Notes: generated by a model from the sequence alone, not told the origin. Numbered from the stretch's first letter, positions 16,656 to 26,063 are shown. The stretch is 64,000 bases of DNA from Actinoplanes sp. DH11 (GCF_020873875.1 NZ_JAHWGU010000008.1:1-64000), one strand, 5' to 3'. Numbers and translations: made by a program.

Positions 16656-18152
16656 ATGAGGAGCAGTCCCGGAAGTACCCGAAACCGCCGGCTGTGGCGG
16701 CTCGCCGCCGCAGCCGTCACCACCGTGCTCGGCGCGGGGCTCGCCGTCGCCGCCACGTCCGCGGCGTCGGCCGCGACGATCGACACCAGCGCGTCGTACG
16801 TGCTGGTCAACCGCACCAGCGGCAAGGCTCTCGACGTCTACAACCTGGCCACGAACGACGGTGCCCGGATCACCCAGTGGACGCGCAACGACCAGGTGCA
16901 GCAGCAGTGGCAGTTCGTCGACTCCGGCGGCGGCTGGTACCGGTTGAAGTCGCGGCACTCCGGCAAGGTCCTCGACGTCTACAACTGGTCGACGGCCGAC
17001 GGCGGCTCGATCGTGCAGTGGAGCGACAACAACGCCGCGAACCAGCAGTTCAGCGTGCAGGACGTCGACGGTCACATCCAGCTGATCAACCGCAACAGCG
17101 GCAAGGCCCTCGAAGTGCAGGGCGCGTCCACGGCCGACGGCGCGAACATCGTGCAGTACAGCGACTGGAACGGCGCCAACCAGCAGTGGCAGCTCGTCCG
17201 GGTCGGCAGCGGCGGCGGACCGTCGCCCTCACCGTCCTCCGGCGCGTGCACGCTGCCGTCGACGTACCGCTGGTCCTCGACCGGGTCGCTGGCGAACCCG
17301 CGGTCCGGGTGGGTCTCGCTGAAGGACTTCACGCACGCGCCGTACAACGGCCGGCAGCTGGTCTACGCGACCACGCACGACACCGGCACGTCGTGGGGCT
17401 CGATGAACTTCGGGTTGTTCACCAACTGGAACGAGATGGCCTCGGCCAGTCAGAACTCGATGAACTTCGCCGCGGTCGCGCCGTCGCTGTTCTACTTCGC
17501 GCCGAAGAACATCTGGGTGCTCGCCTACCAGTGGGGCGGACCGGCGTTCTCGTACCGGACCTCCAGCGACCCGACCAACCCGAACGGCTGGTCGGCGCCG
17601 CAGACCCTGTTCTCCGGCAGCATCACCGGCTCCGGCACCGGGCCCATCGACCAGGCGATCATCGGTGACAGCACGAACATGTACCTCTTCTTCGCCGGCG
17701 ACAACGGCAAGATCTACCGGGCGAGCATGCCGATCGGGAACTTCCCGGGCAGCTTCGGCAGCACCTCGACCGTGGTCATGAGCGACACCACCAACAACCT
17801 GTTCGAGGCGGTCCAGGTCTACAAGGTCCAGGGCCAGAACCAGTACCTCATGATCGTCGAGGCGATCGGGGCGAACGGCCGCTACTTCCGCTCGTTCACC
17901 GCCAACAGCCTCGGCGGTTCGTGGACGCCGCAGGCCGCGACCGAGAACAACCCGTTCGCGGGCAAGGCCAACAGCGGCGCCACCTGGACCAACGACATCA
18001 GCCACGGTGAGTTGCTCCGCAGCAACGCCGACCAGACCATGACCGTCGACCCCTGCAACCTGCGCCTGCTCTACCAGGGCCGATCGCCCAACTCCGGCGG
18101 CGACTACGGCCTGCTGCCCTACCGGCCGGGTCTGCTGACCCTGCAACGCTGA
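16656..18152 (+). CDS. Secreted GH62 alpha-L-arabinofuranosidase with CBM13
   Basis: A 498-residue precursor. Residues 1-40 are a twin-basic signal peptide ending ATSAASAA. Residues ~45-182 are a ricin-type CBM13 with three repeats, each with a QxW-like motif (QQQWQF, NQQFSV, NQQWQL). [14 protein letters not shown] linker leads to the GH62 five-bladed propeller. D224 ([10 protein letters not shown]), D332 (GPIDQAIIG) and E384 ([10 protein letters not shown]) sit where the family keeps its catalytic acids. It would remove arabinose side chains from arabinoxylan. ATG 16656 has GGGAG upstream. A CebR-like box precedes it and a strong hairpin follows. Confidence 0.93.
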   Translation: MRSSPGSTRNRRLWRLAAAAVTTVLGAGLAVAATSAASAATIDTSASYVLVNRTSGKALDVYNLATNDGARITQWTRNDQVQQQWQFVDSGGGWYRLKSRHSGKVLDVYNWSTADGGSIVQWSDNNAANQQFSVQDVDGHIQLINRNSGKALEVQGASTADGANIVQYSDWNGANQQWQLVRVGSGGGPSPSPSSGACTLPSTYRWSSTGSLANPRSGWVSLKDFTHAPYNGRQLVYATTHDTGTSWGSMNFGLFTNWNEMASASQNSMNFAAVAPSLFYFAPKNIWVLAYQWGGPAFSYRTSSDPTNPNGWSAPQTLFSGSITGSGTGPIDQAIIGDSTNMYLFFAGDNGKIYRASMPIGNFPGSFGSTSTVVMSDTTNNLFEAVQVYKVQGQNQYLMIVEAIGANGRYFRSFTANSLGGSWTPQAATENNPFAGKANSGATWTNDISHGELLRSNADQTMTVDPCNLRLLYQGRSPNSGGDYGLLPYRPGLLTLQR

Positions 18153-18168
18153 CCGGTTCCGATCACGC

Positions 18169-18205
18169 GGTGGTCGCCGCAGGACTTCCCCCTGCGGCGA
18201 CCACC
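18169..18205. terminator. Perfect 15-bp hairpin between convergent genes
   Basis: GGTGGTCGCCGCAGG (18169-18183) pairs with CCTGCGGCGACCACC (18191-18205) around a 7-base loop. It lies between the GH62 stop and the stop of the lysyl-oxidase-like gene and could terminate both transcripts. There is no U tract, as is usual in high-GC actinomycetes. Confidence 0.8.
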
Positions 18206-18228
18206 TCAGGTGTACGGTCGAAGCGTCC

Positions 18229-19830
18229 TCAGCCGGCGATGCCGTGGACCTTCGGGACGGTCAGCGTGCGCTTCTTCGCCGTACCGCCCAGCACGATCTT
18301 GCGAAGGGCCGCGTTGTTGGTGGTGCTCATCTCCGCCAGCTTGCGGTCCGGGTTCGCCAGAACCTGGATGTAGTAGGTGCCGTTCGGCAGCTTGGTGATG
18401 TCGAACGACTGACCCGGCCGGTCCTGGCTGTACGTGTCACCGTTGCCGATGTCGAGCACCTCCCGCACCGCGACCACGGTGTTCGCGCCGCACGAGGTCG
18501 ACAGGTCGGTGTTCGCCGGCCGCCACTTCGCACCCGCGATCGTGTAGTCGACCGCGTCCGTGTTGGCCAGGCAGAACGACTCCTTGCCGCTGCGTACCGC
18601 CAGCTTCTGGTCCGCCGCCAGCAGGTTGTACTGCGCGAAGTCGGTGAAGTGCCAGTGCAGGTGCCCGTCGCGCGGGTCCCACTCCATCGTCCCGGCCTTC
18701 TTCGAGCCGACCTGCTTGCCCTTGGCGTCGAAGTAGTACTGGTAGGCGTCCATCAGCTCCGTGCCGGTCCGCCGGAACCCGTCCACCACCAGCGGCGACG
18801 TGCCCGCGTTCCAGACCGTGGCGCCGAAGTTGACGTACCACTTGCCGTCCGCCTTGCCGGTCTTCTCGTTGAAGCCCTGCGACAGCGAGATCCCCCACGC
18901 CGGCAGTGACCGCAGATCCGGCCGCGGGCCCTTCGGCAGCGACGTCACCGGTTTCGGCACCGACGCCGCCGCCCGGAACTCGGGCAGGAACGACGAGACC
19001 TGCCGGCGCGCGTCGCCCTCGGCGCTGTGCAGGTCATGCCCGCCCGCTTCCGGCACCGCCGGTTTGCGCTCGGCGTCGGCCGCCCGTGCCGCGGCCACGC
19101 CGGCCTTGTCGAACTTCATGTCGACGATGTTCACGGCGACGCTGGCGGACGCCTGCTTGGCCGGGATGCCGAACAGTTTGACGTACTTCGGGTTCACCGT
19201 CGCGACAGCGGTGTACTTGCCGGCTTTCAGCTTGTTCAGCGCGGCCGGGTTCACCGGCTGATCCGGCACCGTGGCGTCCCAGCCGGCCTGCACACCCCAG
19301 ACCGCGCCCAGGCTGAACGGGTTCTCGCCACCGCACCGGGTCGGGTACGGGTTCGTCGCGGGCGCATCCCGCCGGGTCCGGCCCGAGCTCTCCGAGTTGC
19401 CGCAGAAGGGCGTCCGGTACGTGGTGACGACCTTGCCACCCTTGTCCTTGATGGCGATCGTGGTGAAGTCCGGCAGGCCGGTGAAGTCCTTGATCGCGCC
19501 GGCGGGCAGCGTGACGCCGGTCTTCTTGCCGTTCTTGGTGACCATGCGATGCGCGATGATCGGCTTGTCGTACGCGATGCGCTTGGCCCTGATCTCGAAC
19601 GCGTCCCGGCCGGCGATCACGTGCAGGCCCAGGTCGAAGGAGAGGTAGACCTCGTCGCCGTCGGCGTACCGCTCGGCGGTCACCGTCTTCGCGGCGGCCA
19701 CGAACGAGAGCACGGGCGGCGCGGCGGCGGCCTCGGCCACCCCGGCGCCGGCGCCCGCCAGCAGCACGGCGCCCAGGGCCACCCCGGCCACGGGACGCCG
19801 TAACCGGCGCCGACTCTGCGGGTCTGTCAT
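18229..19830 (-). CDS. Secreted lysyl-oxidase-like protein
   Basis: A 533-residue precursor from ATG 19830, with GGGGGAGGAAC just upstream. Residues 1-36 are a signal peptide with a twin-Arg-rich start (SRRRLRRPVAGVALGA). A ~260-residue N-terminal region of unknown fold precedes a lysyl-oxidase domain (~320-525), which holds the copper-site histidines in 'DGHLHWHFTDFAQYNLL' and 'SFCLANTDAVDY'. The end is 'STTNNAALRKIVL'. Animal lysyl oxidases crosslink collagen; bacterial homologues are secreted copper amine oxidases of unclear substrate. Whether the quinone cofactor can form here was not checked. Confidence 0.85.
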   Translation of the reverse strand: MTDPQSRRRLRRPVAGVALGAVLLAGAGAGVAEAAAAPPVLSFVAAAKTVTAERYADGDEVYLSFDLGLHVIAGRDAFEIRAKRIAYDKPIIAHRMVTKNGKKTGVTLPAGAIKDFTGLPDFTTIAIKDKGGKVVTTYRTPFCGNSESSGRTRRDAPATNPYPTRCGGENPFSLGAVWGVQAGWDATVPDQPVNPAALNKLKAGKYTAVATVNPKYVKLFGIPAKQASASVAVNIVDMKFDKAGVAAARAADAERKPAVPEAGGHDLHSAEGDARRQVSSFLPEFRAAASVPKPVTSLPKGPRPDLRSLPAWGISLSQGFNEKTGKADGKWYVNFGATVWNAGTSPLVVDGFRRTGTELMDAYQYYFDAKGKQVGSKKAGTMEWDPRDGHLHWHFTDFAQYNLLAADQKLAVRSGKESFCLANTDAVDYTIAGAKWRPANTDLSTSCGANTVVAVREVLDIGNGDTYSQDRPGQSFDITKLPNGTYYIQVLANPDRKLAEMSTTNNAALRKIVLGGTAKKRTLTVPKVHGIAG

Positions 19831-20053
19831 TCTGTTCCTCCCCCATTTCGGTCGGCCGGGTCGAACCGGCCGCGGTGGAACAGATCCCACACCATTGGCT
19901 GTGAAACTCCTGTGAGGCGCCGGACGATGGCATGAACCCGGGAGGGTTCGATGCCCCATTCATCCGCGCGTGACGACCAGGGGTCGGTCGTCTGCTTCCG
20001 GACCTGGACATCACGAACCGGCTCGCCGCAGGGCTCCGGCCGATCGGCGAAGC

Positions 20054-20674
20054 TCAGCCGGTGGCCGGCTCGTGGTCGGGGCAGCTGACCCGCAGCTCCG
20101 CGTCGCCGAACGGTGCGTCCACGAAAGCGCAGTGATGCGGCCTCGCCGGGTCCGGGTGCGCGCGCGGCACGAAGAACCGGCACGTCAGGCACATCCGCGA
20201 GATCGGGATCGCGCGCCGGTCCTGCAGCTCGCGGATCAGCGTCGTCGTGCTGCGCAGCATCGCCGCGAAGTCGTCCTCGGAGAGCGCCGACACGGCACCG
20301 GTCAGCGTCTCCGACTGCACGGCCAGCCGCCCGGCCTCCTCGTGGCCTGCCTCGGTGAGCCCGAGCAGCAGGGCTCGCGCGTCACCGGGGTCGCGTGTCG
20401 CCTCCAGCAGCTCCTTCTTGCGCAGCGTCTTCACCGCGTCGGAGACGGTGGGCGGGGTCGACGCCAGTGCCGTGACGATCTCACCCTGGCGGATCGGGTG
20501 ACCCCGGTCGTGCAGCAGCGCGACGATGTCGGCCTGCAGCGGAGACAGGTTGTGCGGGCCGGCGTTGCGCCACGCCTCCATCCGCACGGCCTGCCCGAGG
20601 CGGGCCAGCCCGATCAGCAGCTGGCTCGCCGGTGGTAGCCCTGGCACGTCGGCCACGCGAACCACGCTCCCCAC
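20054..20674 (-). CDS. MarR-type regulator with C-terminal cysteine cluster
   Basis: A 206-residue protein. Residues ~15-140 are a MarR winged helix (LSPLQADIVALLHDRGHPIR, then PPTVSDAVKTLRKKELLE). The C-terminus adds 'MCLTCRFFVPRAHPD', 'HHCAFVDAPFGDAEL' and 'SCPDHEP', giving four Cys plus several His in about 45 residues. This could bind zinc or an iron-sulfur cluster, or act as a redox switch. A 77-bp palindromic repeat lies upstream of the gene. Its target is unknown; there is no divergent partner gene. Confidence 0.8.
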   Translation of the reverse strand: MGSVVRVADVPGLPPASQLLIGLARLGQAVRMEAWRNAGPHNLSPLQADIVALLHDRGHPIRQGEIVTALASTPPTVSDAVKTLRKKELLEATRDPGDARALLLGLTEAGHEEAGRLAVQSETLTGAVSALSEDDFAAMLRSTTTLIRELQDRRAIPISRMCLTCRFFVPRAHPDPARPHHCAFVDAPFGDAELRVSCPDHEPATG

Positions 20675-20795
20675 CCTGCGACCACTGTTGCGCTGACACG
20701 TGATCGTATCGGGGCGCCTTCGCGGTCAGCGCCGGAACGTGCCGGGGGTGCCTGGCCAAGTGGCCGCGGTCGGCTGCGCTGGGCTCGCGGGGCGG

Positions 20796-20872
20796 TGTTG
20801 ATCTGCTAGCGATGCGAAATCGCGGTTTTGACCCCTTGATCACAGCGATTTCGTAGCGCTAGCAGATCAACA
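20796..20872. repeat. 77-bp palindromic repeat, copy 1
   Basis: The element begins TGTTGATCTGCTAGCG and ends CGCTAGCAGATCAACA, followed by TCTCG. Inner arms GCGAAATCGC and GCGATTTCG extend the stem, leaving a ~20-base asymmetric centre containing ACCCCTTGATCAC. Very similar copies lie at 40587-40663 and, inverted, at 45168-45244. It is intergenic, between the stop of the AhpD-like gene and the MarR gene. Confidence 0.92.
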
Positions 20873-20972
20873 TCTCGCCAGGGGCGGGGTGCGCCGGGGG
20901 CGGGGTGCGCCGCCGGCGGGGGTCCCGGCGGCGGCAGGTCGCGCCGCCGCCGGGCGGGTTCGTCGGGCCGGA

Positions 20973-21521
20973 TCAGTCGCGCAGGGCGACGCCCTCGACG
21001 GCCGGGAAGTCGAGGGTGGTCTGGCCGACGGAGTTGAAGTAGTTGGTGAAGGTGTTCAGCGCGACCGCCGCGACGATCTCGCCGATCTCGCCGTCGCTGT
21101 AACCGGCCGCGCGGACCGCCGCGAGGTCGTCGTCCGCGACGAAGCCCTTGCTCGCGATGACCTGCTTGGCGAACGTCAGCGCGGCCTGCACCCGGGGGTC
21201 GGAGGCGTGGCCGTCGCGGCCGGCGACCAGGTCGTCCGGGGAGACACCGGCCTTGGCGCCGAGCACGGTGTGCGCGGCCAGGCAGTAGCCGCACTCGTTC
21301 TGCACGGCGGCGGTCAGTGCGATCTGCTCCTGCACCGCGGCGGGCAGCCGGCCTTTGGAGAGGGCGCCGGAGAACTGGAGGTAGGCGTCGAGCACGGCGG
21401 GCGAGTTCGCCATCGCCCGCATCATGTTCGGTGTGACGCCGAGGGCCCGCTCGACGCGGCCGAGCAGGGTGCGGGCCTGGCCCTCGGCGGTGGCGGGGTC
21501 GACGGTGGCAAGACGAGGCAT
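20973..21521 (-). CDS. AhpD/carboxymuconolactone-decarboxylase-like peroxidase
   Basis: A 182-residue protein from ATG 21521. The catalytic motif 'NECGYCLAAHTVLG' (CxxC followed by His) is intact, so it probably acts as a thiol peroxidase or disulfide reductase of the AhpD type. Later helices (EIGEIVAAVALNTFTNYFN) fit the CMD fold. It diverges from the large HTH/NB-ARC regulator gene; the gap holds a palindrome, so the regulator may control it. Confidence 0.88.
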   Translation of the reverse strand: MPRLATVDPATAEGQARTLLGRVERALGVTPNMMRAMANSPAVLDAYLQFSGALSKGRLPAAVQEQIALTAAVQNECGYCLAAHTVLGAKAGVSPDDLVAGRDGHASDPRVQAALTFAKQVIASKGFVADDDLAAVRAAGYSDGEIGEIVAAVALNTFTNYFNSVGQTTLDFPAVEGVALRD

Positions 21522-21544
21522 GTCGGTTCCTTCGTTCGCGGCGA

Positions 21545-21564
21545 TTGTTTGGCAGTGCCAACAA
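21545..21564. promoter_or_regulatory. Imperfect palindrome in the AhpD/NB-ARC intergenic region
   Basis: TTGTTTGGCAGTGCCAACAA is nearly symmetric (TTGTT-GGCA against TGCC-AACAA). It lies 24 bp upstream of the AhpD start and 113 bp before the regulator start, a plausible operator for the HTH protein. Confidence 0.5.
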
Positions 21565-21676
21565 CACGGCTCCGCGGCGGCTCCGCAAGACCGATCGCGG
21601 TGTGTCCCGGAGCACTCCGACGTGACGTGCGGTCCGCGTCCACACCGGGGAGACACGTCGCGCGGCGGGCCGTAGC

Positions 21677-23851
21677 GTGGACGGGGTGTTGAGCAAGGTG
21701 CTTGCCGGTCATCGCCGCCGGGTCAACCTCACCCAGGAGGACCTGGCGGGACGGGCCGGCCTGAGTGTGCGCAGCATCCGTGACCTGGAGAACGGGCGGG
21801 TGGCGCGGCCGCGTCCGTCCACTCTGGGCCTGCTGGCCGACGCGCTCGGCCTGTCCCCCGGCGAGCGGCAGCGGTTCCTCGGCGCCGCGACCGCGAAACC
21901 CGCCGGACCCCGGCAGCTGCCGCTGGACGTGCCCGGTTTCTGCGGCCGCGACGCCGAGCTCGCCGCCCTGGACGACCTGCTGGACCGGGCGGACACCGCG
22001 GTCGCGGTGGCCACGATCGCCGGGCTCGCCGGGGTCGGCAAGACCACTCTGGCCGTGCACTGGGCGCACCGGGTCGCCGATCGGTTCCCGGACGGCCAGC
22101 TCTACGCGGACCTGCGCGGTTTCGGCCCGGAACCGGCGGTGAGCGACCCGGCGGACGTGCTGCGTGCCTTCCTGGAGGCGCTCGACGTGTCACCGGCGCG
22201 CATCCCGGCCGGCACGGACGCGCGCGCCGCGCTCTACCGCGACCTGCTCAGCGACCGGCGGATGCTCGTGGTGCTCGACAACGCCCGCGACGACGATCAG
22301 GTGCGCCCGCTGCTGCCGGGCGCGGGGGCCGGTGTCGTCGTGGTGACCAGCCGGGACCGGCTGGCCGGGCTGTTCGCCGTGGCCGGGGCGCGACCGCTCA
22401 CCCTGGACGTCCTCACCGGCTCACAGGCGCGGGTGCTGCTGGCCGCCCGGGTCGGCGCCGGCCGGCTCGCCGTGGATCCGCGGGCGACGACCCGGATCGT
22501 GGCGGCCACCGCCGGGCTGCCGCTGGCGCTGACCATGGTCGCCGCCCGGGTCGCGGTGCACCCGGCGTTCCCGCTCGCCGCGTTCGCCGACGACCTGGAC
22601 GTGACGGCCGATCTGCGGCGGGTGTTCTCCTGGTCGTACGGTGCGCTCGCGGAGCCGGCGGCGCACCTGTTCCGCCTGCTGGGCCTGCATCCCGGCCCGG
22701 AGGTGACGGCGCCGGCGGCGGCCGCGCTCGCCGGTCGCCCGGCCGGCGGCATGACACCGTGCTTGCGGGAGCTGGCCCGGCTGCACCTGCTGGTCGAGCA
22801 CCGGCCGGGGCGATTCCTGATGCACGACCTGGTCCGTGACTACGCCGCCGCGATCGCCGAGCAGGACCGGGACGCCCGGGAGCGCCTCTACCGGCATCTG
22901 CTGGCCGAGGCGGGTGCCGCCGCGGCCGCGTTGCAGCCGCAATGGTTGACGCCGCTGCCGCAGCCCGCTGTCACGCCCGCGCCGGAGGCGGCCCGCCGCT
23001 TCTTCGCCGCCGAGCATCAGGTGCTCACGGCCACGGTGCGTCAGGCCGCGGAGCAGGGCTTCGACGGGTACGCCTGGCGCCTCGCGTGGTGCCTGGCGGC
23101 CTGGCTCACACCCGGCGGCCGGTGGGTGGACAGCGCGGTGGTGCAGCGGATCGCGCTGGACGCGGCCCGGCGCTGCGGCGACCCGCTGGGCACGGCGACG
23201 GCCAGCCGGATGCTGGCGCGCGCCGAGACCCGGCTGGGCCACCTCGACGACGCCGAGTCGCATCTGCGGGAGGCCTACGACCTCTATCGCGACCTCGGCG
23301 ACCTCGGCGGGCAGGCGCAGACGCTGCACAACCTGGCCGAGATCCTGCAGATGGCGGGCCGGTCCGGTGAGGCCGTCACGGCCGCCGGTGACGCGGTCGC
23401 GCTGCACCGCCGGGCCGGGCACCGCGACCGCGAAGCCCGGTCACTCAACGCCCTGGGCTGGCTCCTCGGCCTGGACGCGAACTACGCGGAGGCGATCGCC
23501 TGCTGCACCGCCGCGCTCGCGGTGCAGCGGGAACGCGGCGACCGCAACGGGCAGGGCGCGACGCTTGACAGCCTGGCCTTCACCTACGACCGGCTGGGCA
23601 AGCCCGCGCGGGCCGCCGCAGCAGCCGAGGAAGCCGTCCGGCTCTTCCGGGAATCCGGCGATCGGTATCACGAGGCGGAGACCCTGGGCCGGCTCGGCGA
23701 CATCCGCACGGCGGCGGGTGAGCACGCGGCGGCGGCGCATGCCTGGCGCGCGGCGGTGCGCATCTTCGACGACCTGGACGACCCGGCCGCCGCCGGCCTG
23801 CGCCGCCGGCTCGGCAGCGCGGCGCCGGCCCACGCTGGGTCAGGTTCCTGA
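21677..23851 (+). CDS. XRE-HTH / NB-ARC ATPase / TPR regulator
   Basis: A 724-residue STAND-type regulator from GTG 21677. Residues ~5-70 are an XRE helix-turn-helix (LTQEDLAGRAGLSVRSIRDL). The NB-ARC ATPase spans ~88-340: P-loop GLAGVGKTTLA (116-126), Walker B 'MLVVLDNARDD', and 'GLPLALTMVAARVA'. The C-terminal ~220 residues are tetratricopeptide repeats (for example AQTLHNLAEILQMAGRSGEA). Unlike AfsR it lacks a SARP domain. Such proteins switch by ATP-driven oligomerisation on ligand or protein binding. The divergent AhpD-like gene is a candidate target. Confidence 0.9.
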   Translation: MDGVLSKVLAGHRRRVNLTQEDLAGRAGLSVRSIRDLENGRVARPRPSTLGLLADALGLSPGERQRFLGAATAKPAGPRQLPLDVPGFCGRDAELAALDDLLDRADTAVAVATIAGLAGVGKTTLAVHWAHRVADRFPDGQLYADLRGFGPEPAVSDPADVLRAFLEALDVSPARIPAGTDARAALYRDLLSDRRMLVVLDNARDDDQVRPLLPGAGAGVVVVTSRDRLAGLFAVAGARPLTLDVLTGSQARVLLAARVGAGRLAVDPRATTRIVAATAGLPLALTMVAARVAVHPAFPLAAFADDLDVTADLRRVFSWSYGALAEPAAHLFRLLGLHPGPEVTAPAAAALAGRPAGGMTPCLRELARLHLLVEHRPGRFLMHDLVRDYAAAIAEQDRDARERLYRHLLAEAGAAAAALQPQWLTPLPQPAVTPAPEAARRFFAAEHQVLTATVRQAAEQGFDGYAWRLAWCLAAWLTPGGRWVDSAVVQRIALDAARRCGDPLGTATASRMLARAETRLGHLDDAESHLREAYDLYRDLGDLGGQAQTLHNLAEILQMAGRSGEAVTAAGDAVALHRRAGHRDREARSLNALGWLLGLDANYAEAIACCTAALAVQRERGDRNGQGATLDSLAFTYDRLGKPARAAAAAEEAVRLFRESGDRYHEAETLGRLGDIRTAAGEHAAAAHAWRAAVRIFDDLDDPAAAGLRRRLGSAAPAHAGSGS

Positions 23852-23952
23852 GGTGCCGCCGATGAGTCGGATCCCATGCCTCCATCGTCGGGACCGGCCC
23901 GCCGAGGTCACCAGGAAGTTGGGCGGCAGATGACCGGCAGTACCACCGGCGC

Positions 23953-24375
23953 TCAGGCGCTGGTGTCGTGGGCGGCCCGGCTGGCGAACACGTCGTCCAT
24001 GTGCGTCTCCGCCCACTGCTTGAGTGCCCGCATCGTCCGGTGCAGGGACAGGCCGAGTTCGGTCAGCTCGTAGGTGACGGTGACCGGCACGGTCGGTGTC
24101 ACGGTCCGGCTGACCAGGCCGTCGCGTTCCAGCGAGCGCAGTGTCTGGGTGAGCATCTTCTGACTGACGCCGGCCACCAGGCGGGCCAGTTCGGAGTACC
24201 GCATGGCGCGCGGTTCACCCGCGCAGTCGGGCCCGCTGCCGAGCCCGGCCAGGATCAGCGTGACCCATTTGCCGGACACCCGGTCCAGCAGCTGGTGGCT
24301 GGGGCAGGCGGCGAGGAAGGCGTCGTACGCCATCTTGCTCGTGGCCCTGTCCTGCGCCGCCGTCGTCGTCGCCAT
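23953..24375 (-). CDS. HxlR-family transcriptional regulator
   Basis: A 140-residue winged-helix protein. 'ACPSHQLLDRVSGKWVTLIL' carries the redox-sensitive Cys common near the HxlR N-terminus, and 'MRYSELARLVAGVSQKMLTQ' is the recognition helix region, followed by the wing 'VTVTYELTELG'. It diverges from the aldo/keto reductase gene (128 bp), the usual arrangement for an HxlR repressor and its target. Confidence 0.9.
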   Translation of the reverse strand: MATTTAAQDRATSKMAYDAFLAACPSHQLLDRVSGKWVTLILAGLGSGPDCAGEPRAMRYSELARLVAGVSQKMLTQTLRSLERDGLVSRTVTPTVPVTVTYELTELGLSLHRTMRALKQWAETHMDDVFASRAAHDTSA

Positions 24376-24503
24376 CGCAAGCTCCCCACATCTGGTGTGT
24401 TACGCACTTTCAGGTGCCTACTTCCCGCCGGAAAGCTACCTGCTCATAGTGGATCACGCATCCGGCGGCAGCGCCGGAGCACCGAACCGGAAGAGGTACG
24501 AAC

Positions 24504-25370
24504 ATGTCGTCAACCACCCTCCCCGGCGGCACCTGGACGCTGGGGGATCTGAGCGTCACCCGCGTCGGCTACGGCGCCATGCAGCTGGCCGGACCGTGGG
24601 TGATGGGACCGCCCGCCGACCACGCCGGCGCTCTGGCGGTGCTGCGCGAGGCGGTCGAGCTGGGCATCACCCACATCGACACGGCCGAGGCGTACGGGCC
24701 ACGCGTCACCAACCAGCTGATCCGGGAGGCGCTGCACCCGTACCCCGCCTCGCTGCTCGTCGCGACGAAGGTCGGCGCGACCCGTGACGAGCAGGGCGGC
24801 TGGCCGCCGGCGCGGGATCCGCAGAGCCTGCGCCGGGCGGTGCGGGACAACCTGGAAACCCTGGGCCTGGACACGCTCGATCTGGTCAACCTGCGGCTGG
24901 GTGACGCCGAGGGGCCGCAGCCCGGTTCGCTCGCCGAGGCCTTCGAGACGCTCGTGGACCTGCAGCGCCAAGGCCTGATCCGGCACCTCGGGGTGAGCAA
25001 CGCGACGGCCGAGCAGGTCGCCGAGGCGCAGGCCATCGCGCCGATCGTGTGCGTGCAGAACAGGTACAACCTCGCGCACCGCCACGACGACGAGCTGATC
25101 GACGCGCTTGCCGCACAGGGTGTCGCGTACGTCCCGTTCTTCCCGCTCGGCGGTTTCAGCCCGCTGCAGTCCGAGGCGCTGTCGGCGGTGGCCGCCCGGC
25201 TGCACGCGACACCGATGTCGGTGGCGCTGGCCTGGCTGCTGCACCGGTCGCCGAACATCCTGCTGATCCCCGGCACGTCGTCGGTGGCGCACCTGCGGGA
25301 GAACGTCGCCGGCGCGGGACTCGCCCTCTCCCCCGACGACCTGGCCGAGCTCGACAAGATCGGCCGCTGA
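24504..25370 (+). CDS. Aldo/keto reductase family oxidoreductase
   Basis: A 288-residue TIM-barrel protein. The family Asp and Tyr are in 'ITHIDTAEAYG' and the Lys in 'LLVATKVG'. The fourth catalytic position, normally His in LxxLHxxD, is altered: the segment reads LDLVNLRLGD. The NADPH end is typical (LLIPGTSSVAHLRENV). It may reduce aldehydes or ketones with reduced or changed activity, as in the YdhF/OYE-neighbour type of actinomycete AKRs. GAGGTACG precedes the ATG. It is divergent from the HxlR gene. Confidence 0.88.
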   Translation: MSSTTLPGGTWTLGDLSVTRVGYGAMQLAGPWVMGPPADHAGALAVLREAVELGITHIDTAEAYGPRVTNQLIREALHPYPASLLVATKVGATRDEQGGWPPARDPQSLRRAVRDNLETLGLDTLDLVNLRLGDAEGPQPGSLAEAFETLVDLQRQGLIRHLGVSNATAEQVAEAQAIAPIVCVQNRYNLAHRHDDELIDALAAQGVAYVPFFPLGGFSPLQSEALSAVAARLHATPMSVALAWLLHRSPNILLIPGTSSVAHLRENVAGAGLALSPDDLAELDKIGR

Positions 25371-25407
25371 CGGACCGCCCGGCGCAGCCGGGTCCGCGCG
25401 GCGGCCC

Positions 25408-25449
25408 CGACCCGGCACGCGGCTCCCTCGACCCGGCACGCGGCTCCCT
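25408..25449. repeat. Tandem 21-bp duplication
   Basis: The unit CGACCCGGCACGCGGCTCCCT occurs twice in a row (25408-25428, 25429-25449). The second copy abuts the last bases of the TetR gene on the minus strand. Confidence 0.85.
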
Positions 25450-26042
25450 CAGCGTGGGGTGCGCAAGCCGTCGAGCAGCCGCACCAGGTCGGCCCAGGTC
25501 GCGTCGAGGGCGGCCGCCCGGTCGCGGGCACCGGCGATGTGCAGGGCGCCCTCGTTCATCGCGCCGGACAGCAGCGCGGCCGTCGCCGCCGGGGACGTGA
25601 CCCGCAGGTGCCCGCTCGCGGCCAGGCCGGCCACCGCTTCGGCGAGGTGGTGGCCGGAGGCGGCGGCGTCCTGGTCACGCCAGGTGTTCCAGCCCATCAC
25701 GGCCGGGGCGTCGAGGAGCAGGATCCGACGGTGGGTGTCGGTGACACTGGCGACCAGGAACGCCCGGCAGCCGGCGACGAAGCCGTCCCACGGGTCGCCG
25801 GCGGCCTCGGCGGCGGTGGTCACGGCGGCGGCCACCCGTTGCTGGGCGGCCGCCGCGACCGCTTCGAACAGTGCCTGCTTGTTGCGGTAGTGGTGGTAGA
25901 CGGCCCCCCGGGTGACCTGGGCGGCGGCGGCGACCTCTTCCAGGCCGACGGAGGCGTACCCCCGCTCGGTGAACAGCGTGGTGGCCACCTCCCGGATCCG
26001 CCGCGCGGTGATCTCGCTCTGTTCCTTGGTGGCCCGCGCCAT
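25449..26042 (-). CDS. TetR-family transcriptional regulator
   Basis: A 197-residue regulator from ATG 26042. The HTH is clear (ITARRIREVATTLFTERGYA, then VTRGAVYHHYRNKQALFEAV). The C-terminal ligand domain has the pattern of actinomycete TetR proteins such as those with 'LLLDAPAVMGWNTWRDQD'. It is divergent from a VOC-family gene across 74 bp that contains a repeated 12-mer, so it likely represses both genes and responds to a compound handled by the VOC protein. Confidence 0.9.
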   Translation of the reverse strand: MARATKEQSEITARRIREVATTLFTERGYASVGLEEVAAAAQVTRGAVYHHYRNKQALFEAVAAAAQQRVAAAVTTAAEAAGDPWDGFVAGCRAFLVASVTDTHRRILLLDAPAVMGWNTWRDQDAAASGHHLAEAVAGLAASGHLRVTSPAATAALLSGAMNEGALHIAGARDRAAALDATWADLVRLLDGLRTPR

Positions 26043-26063
26043 CCGCGTCCTTCCTTTACAAAC

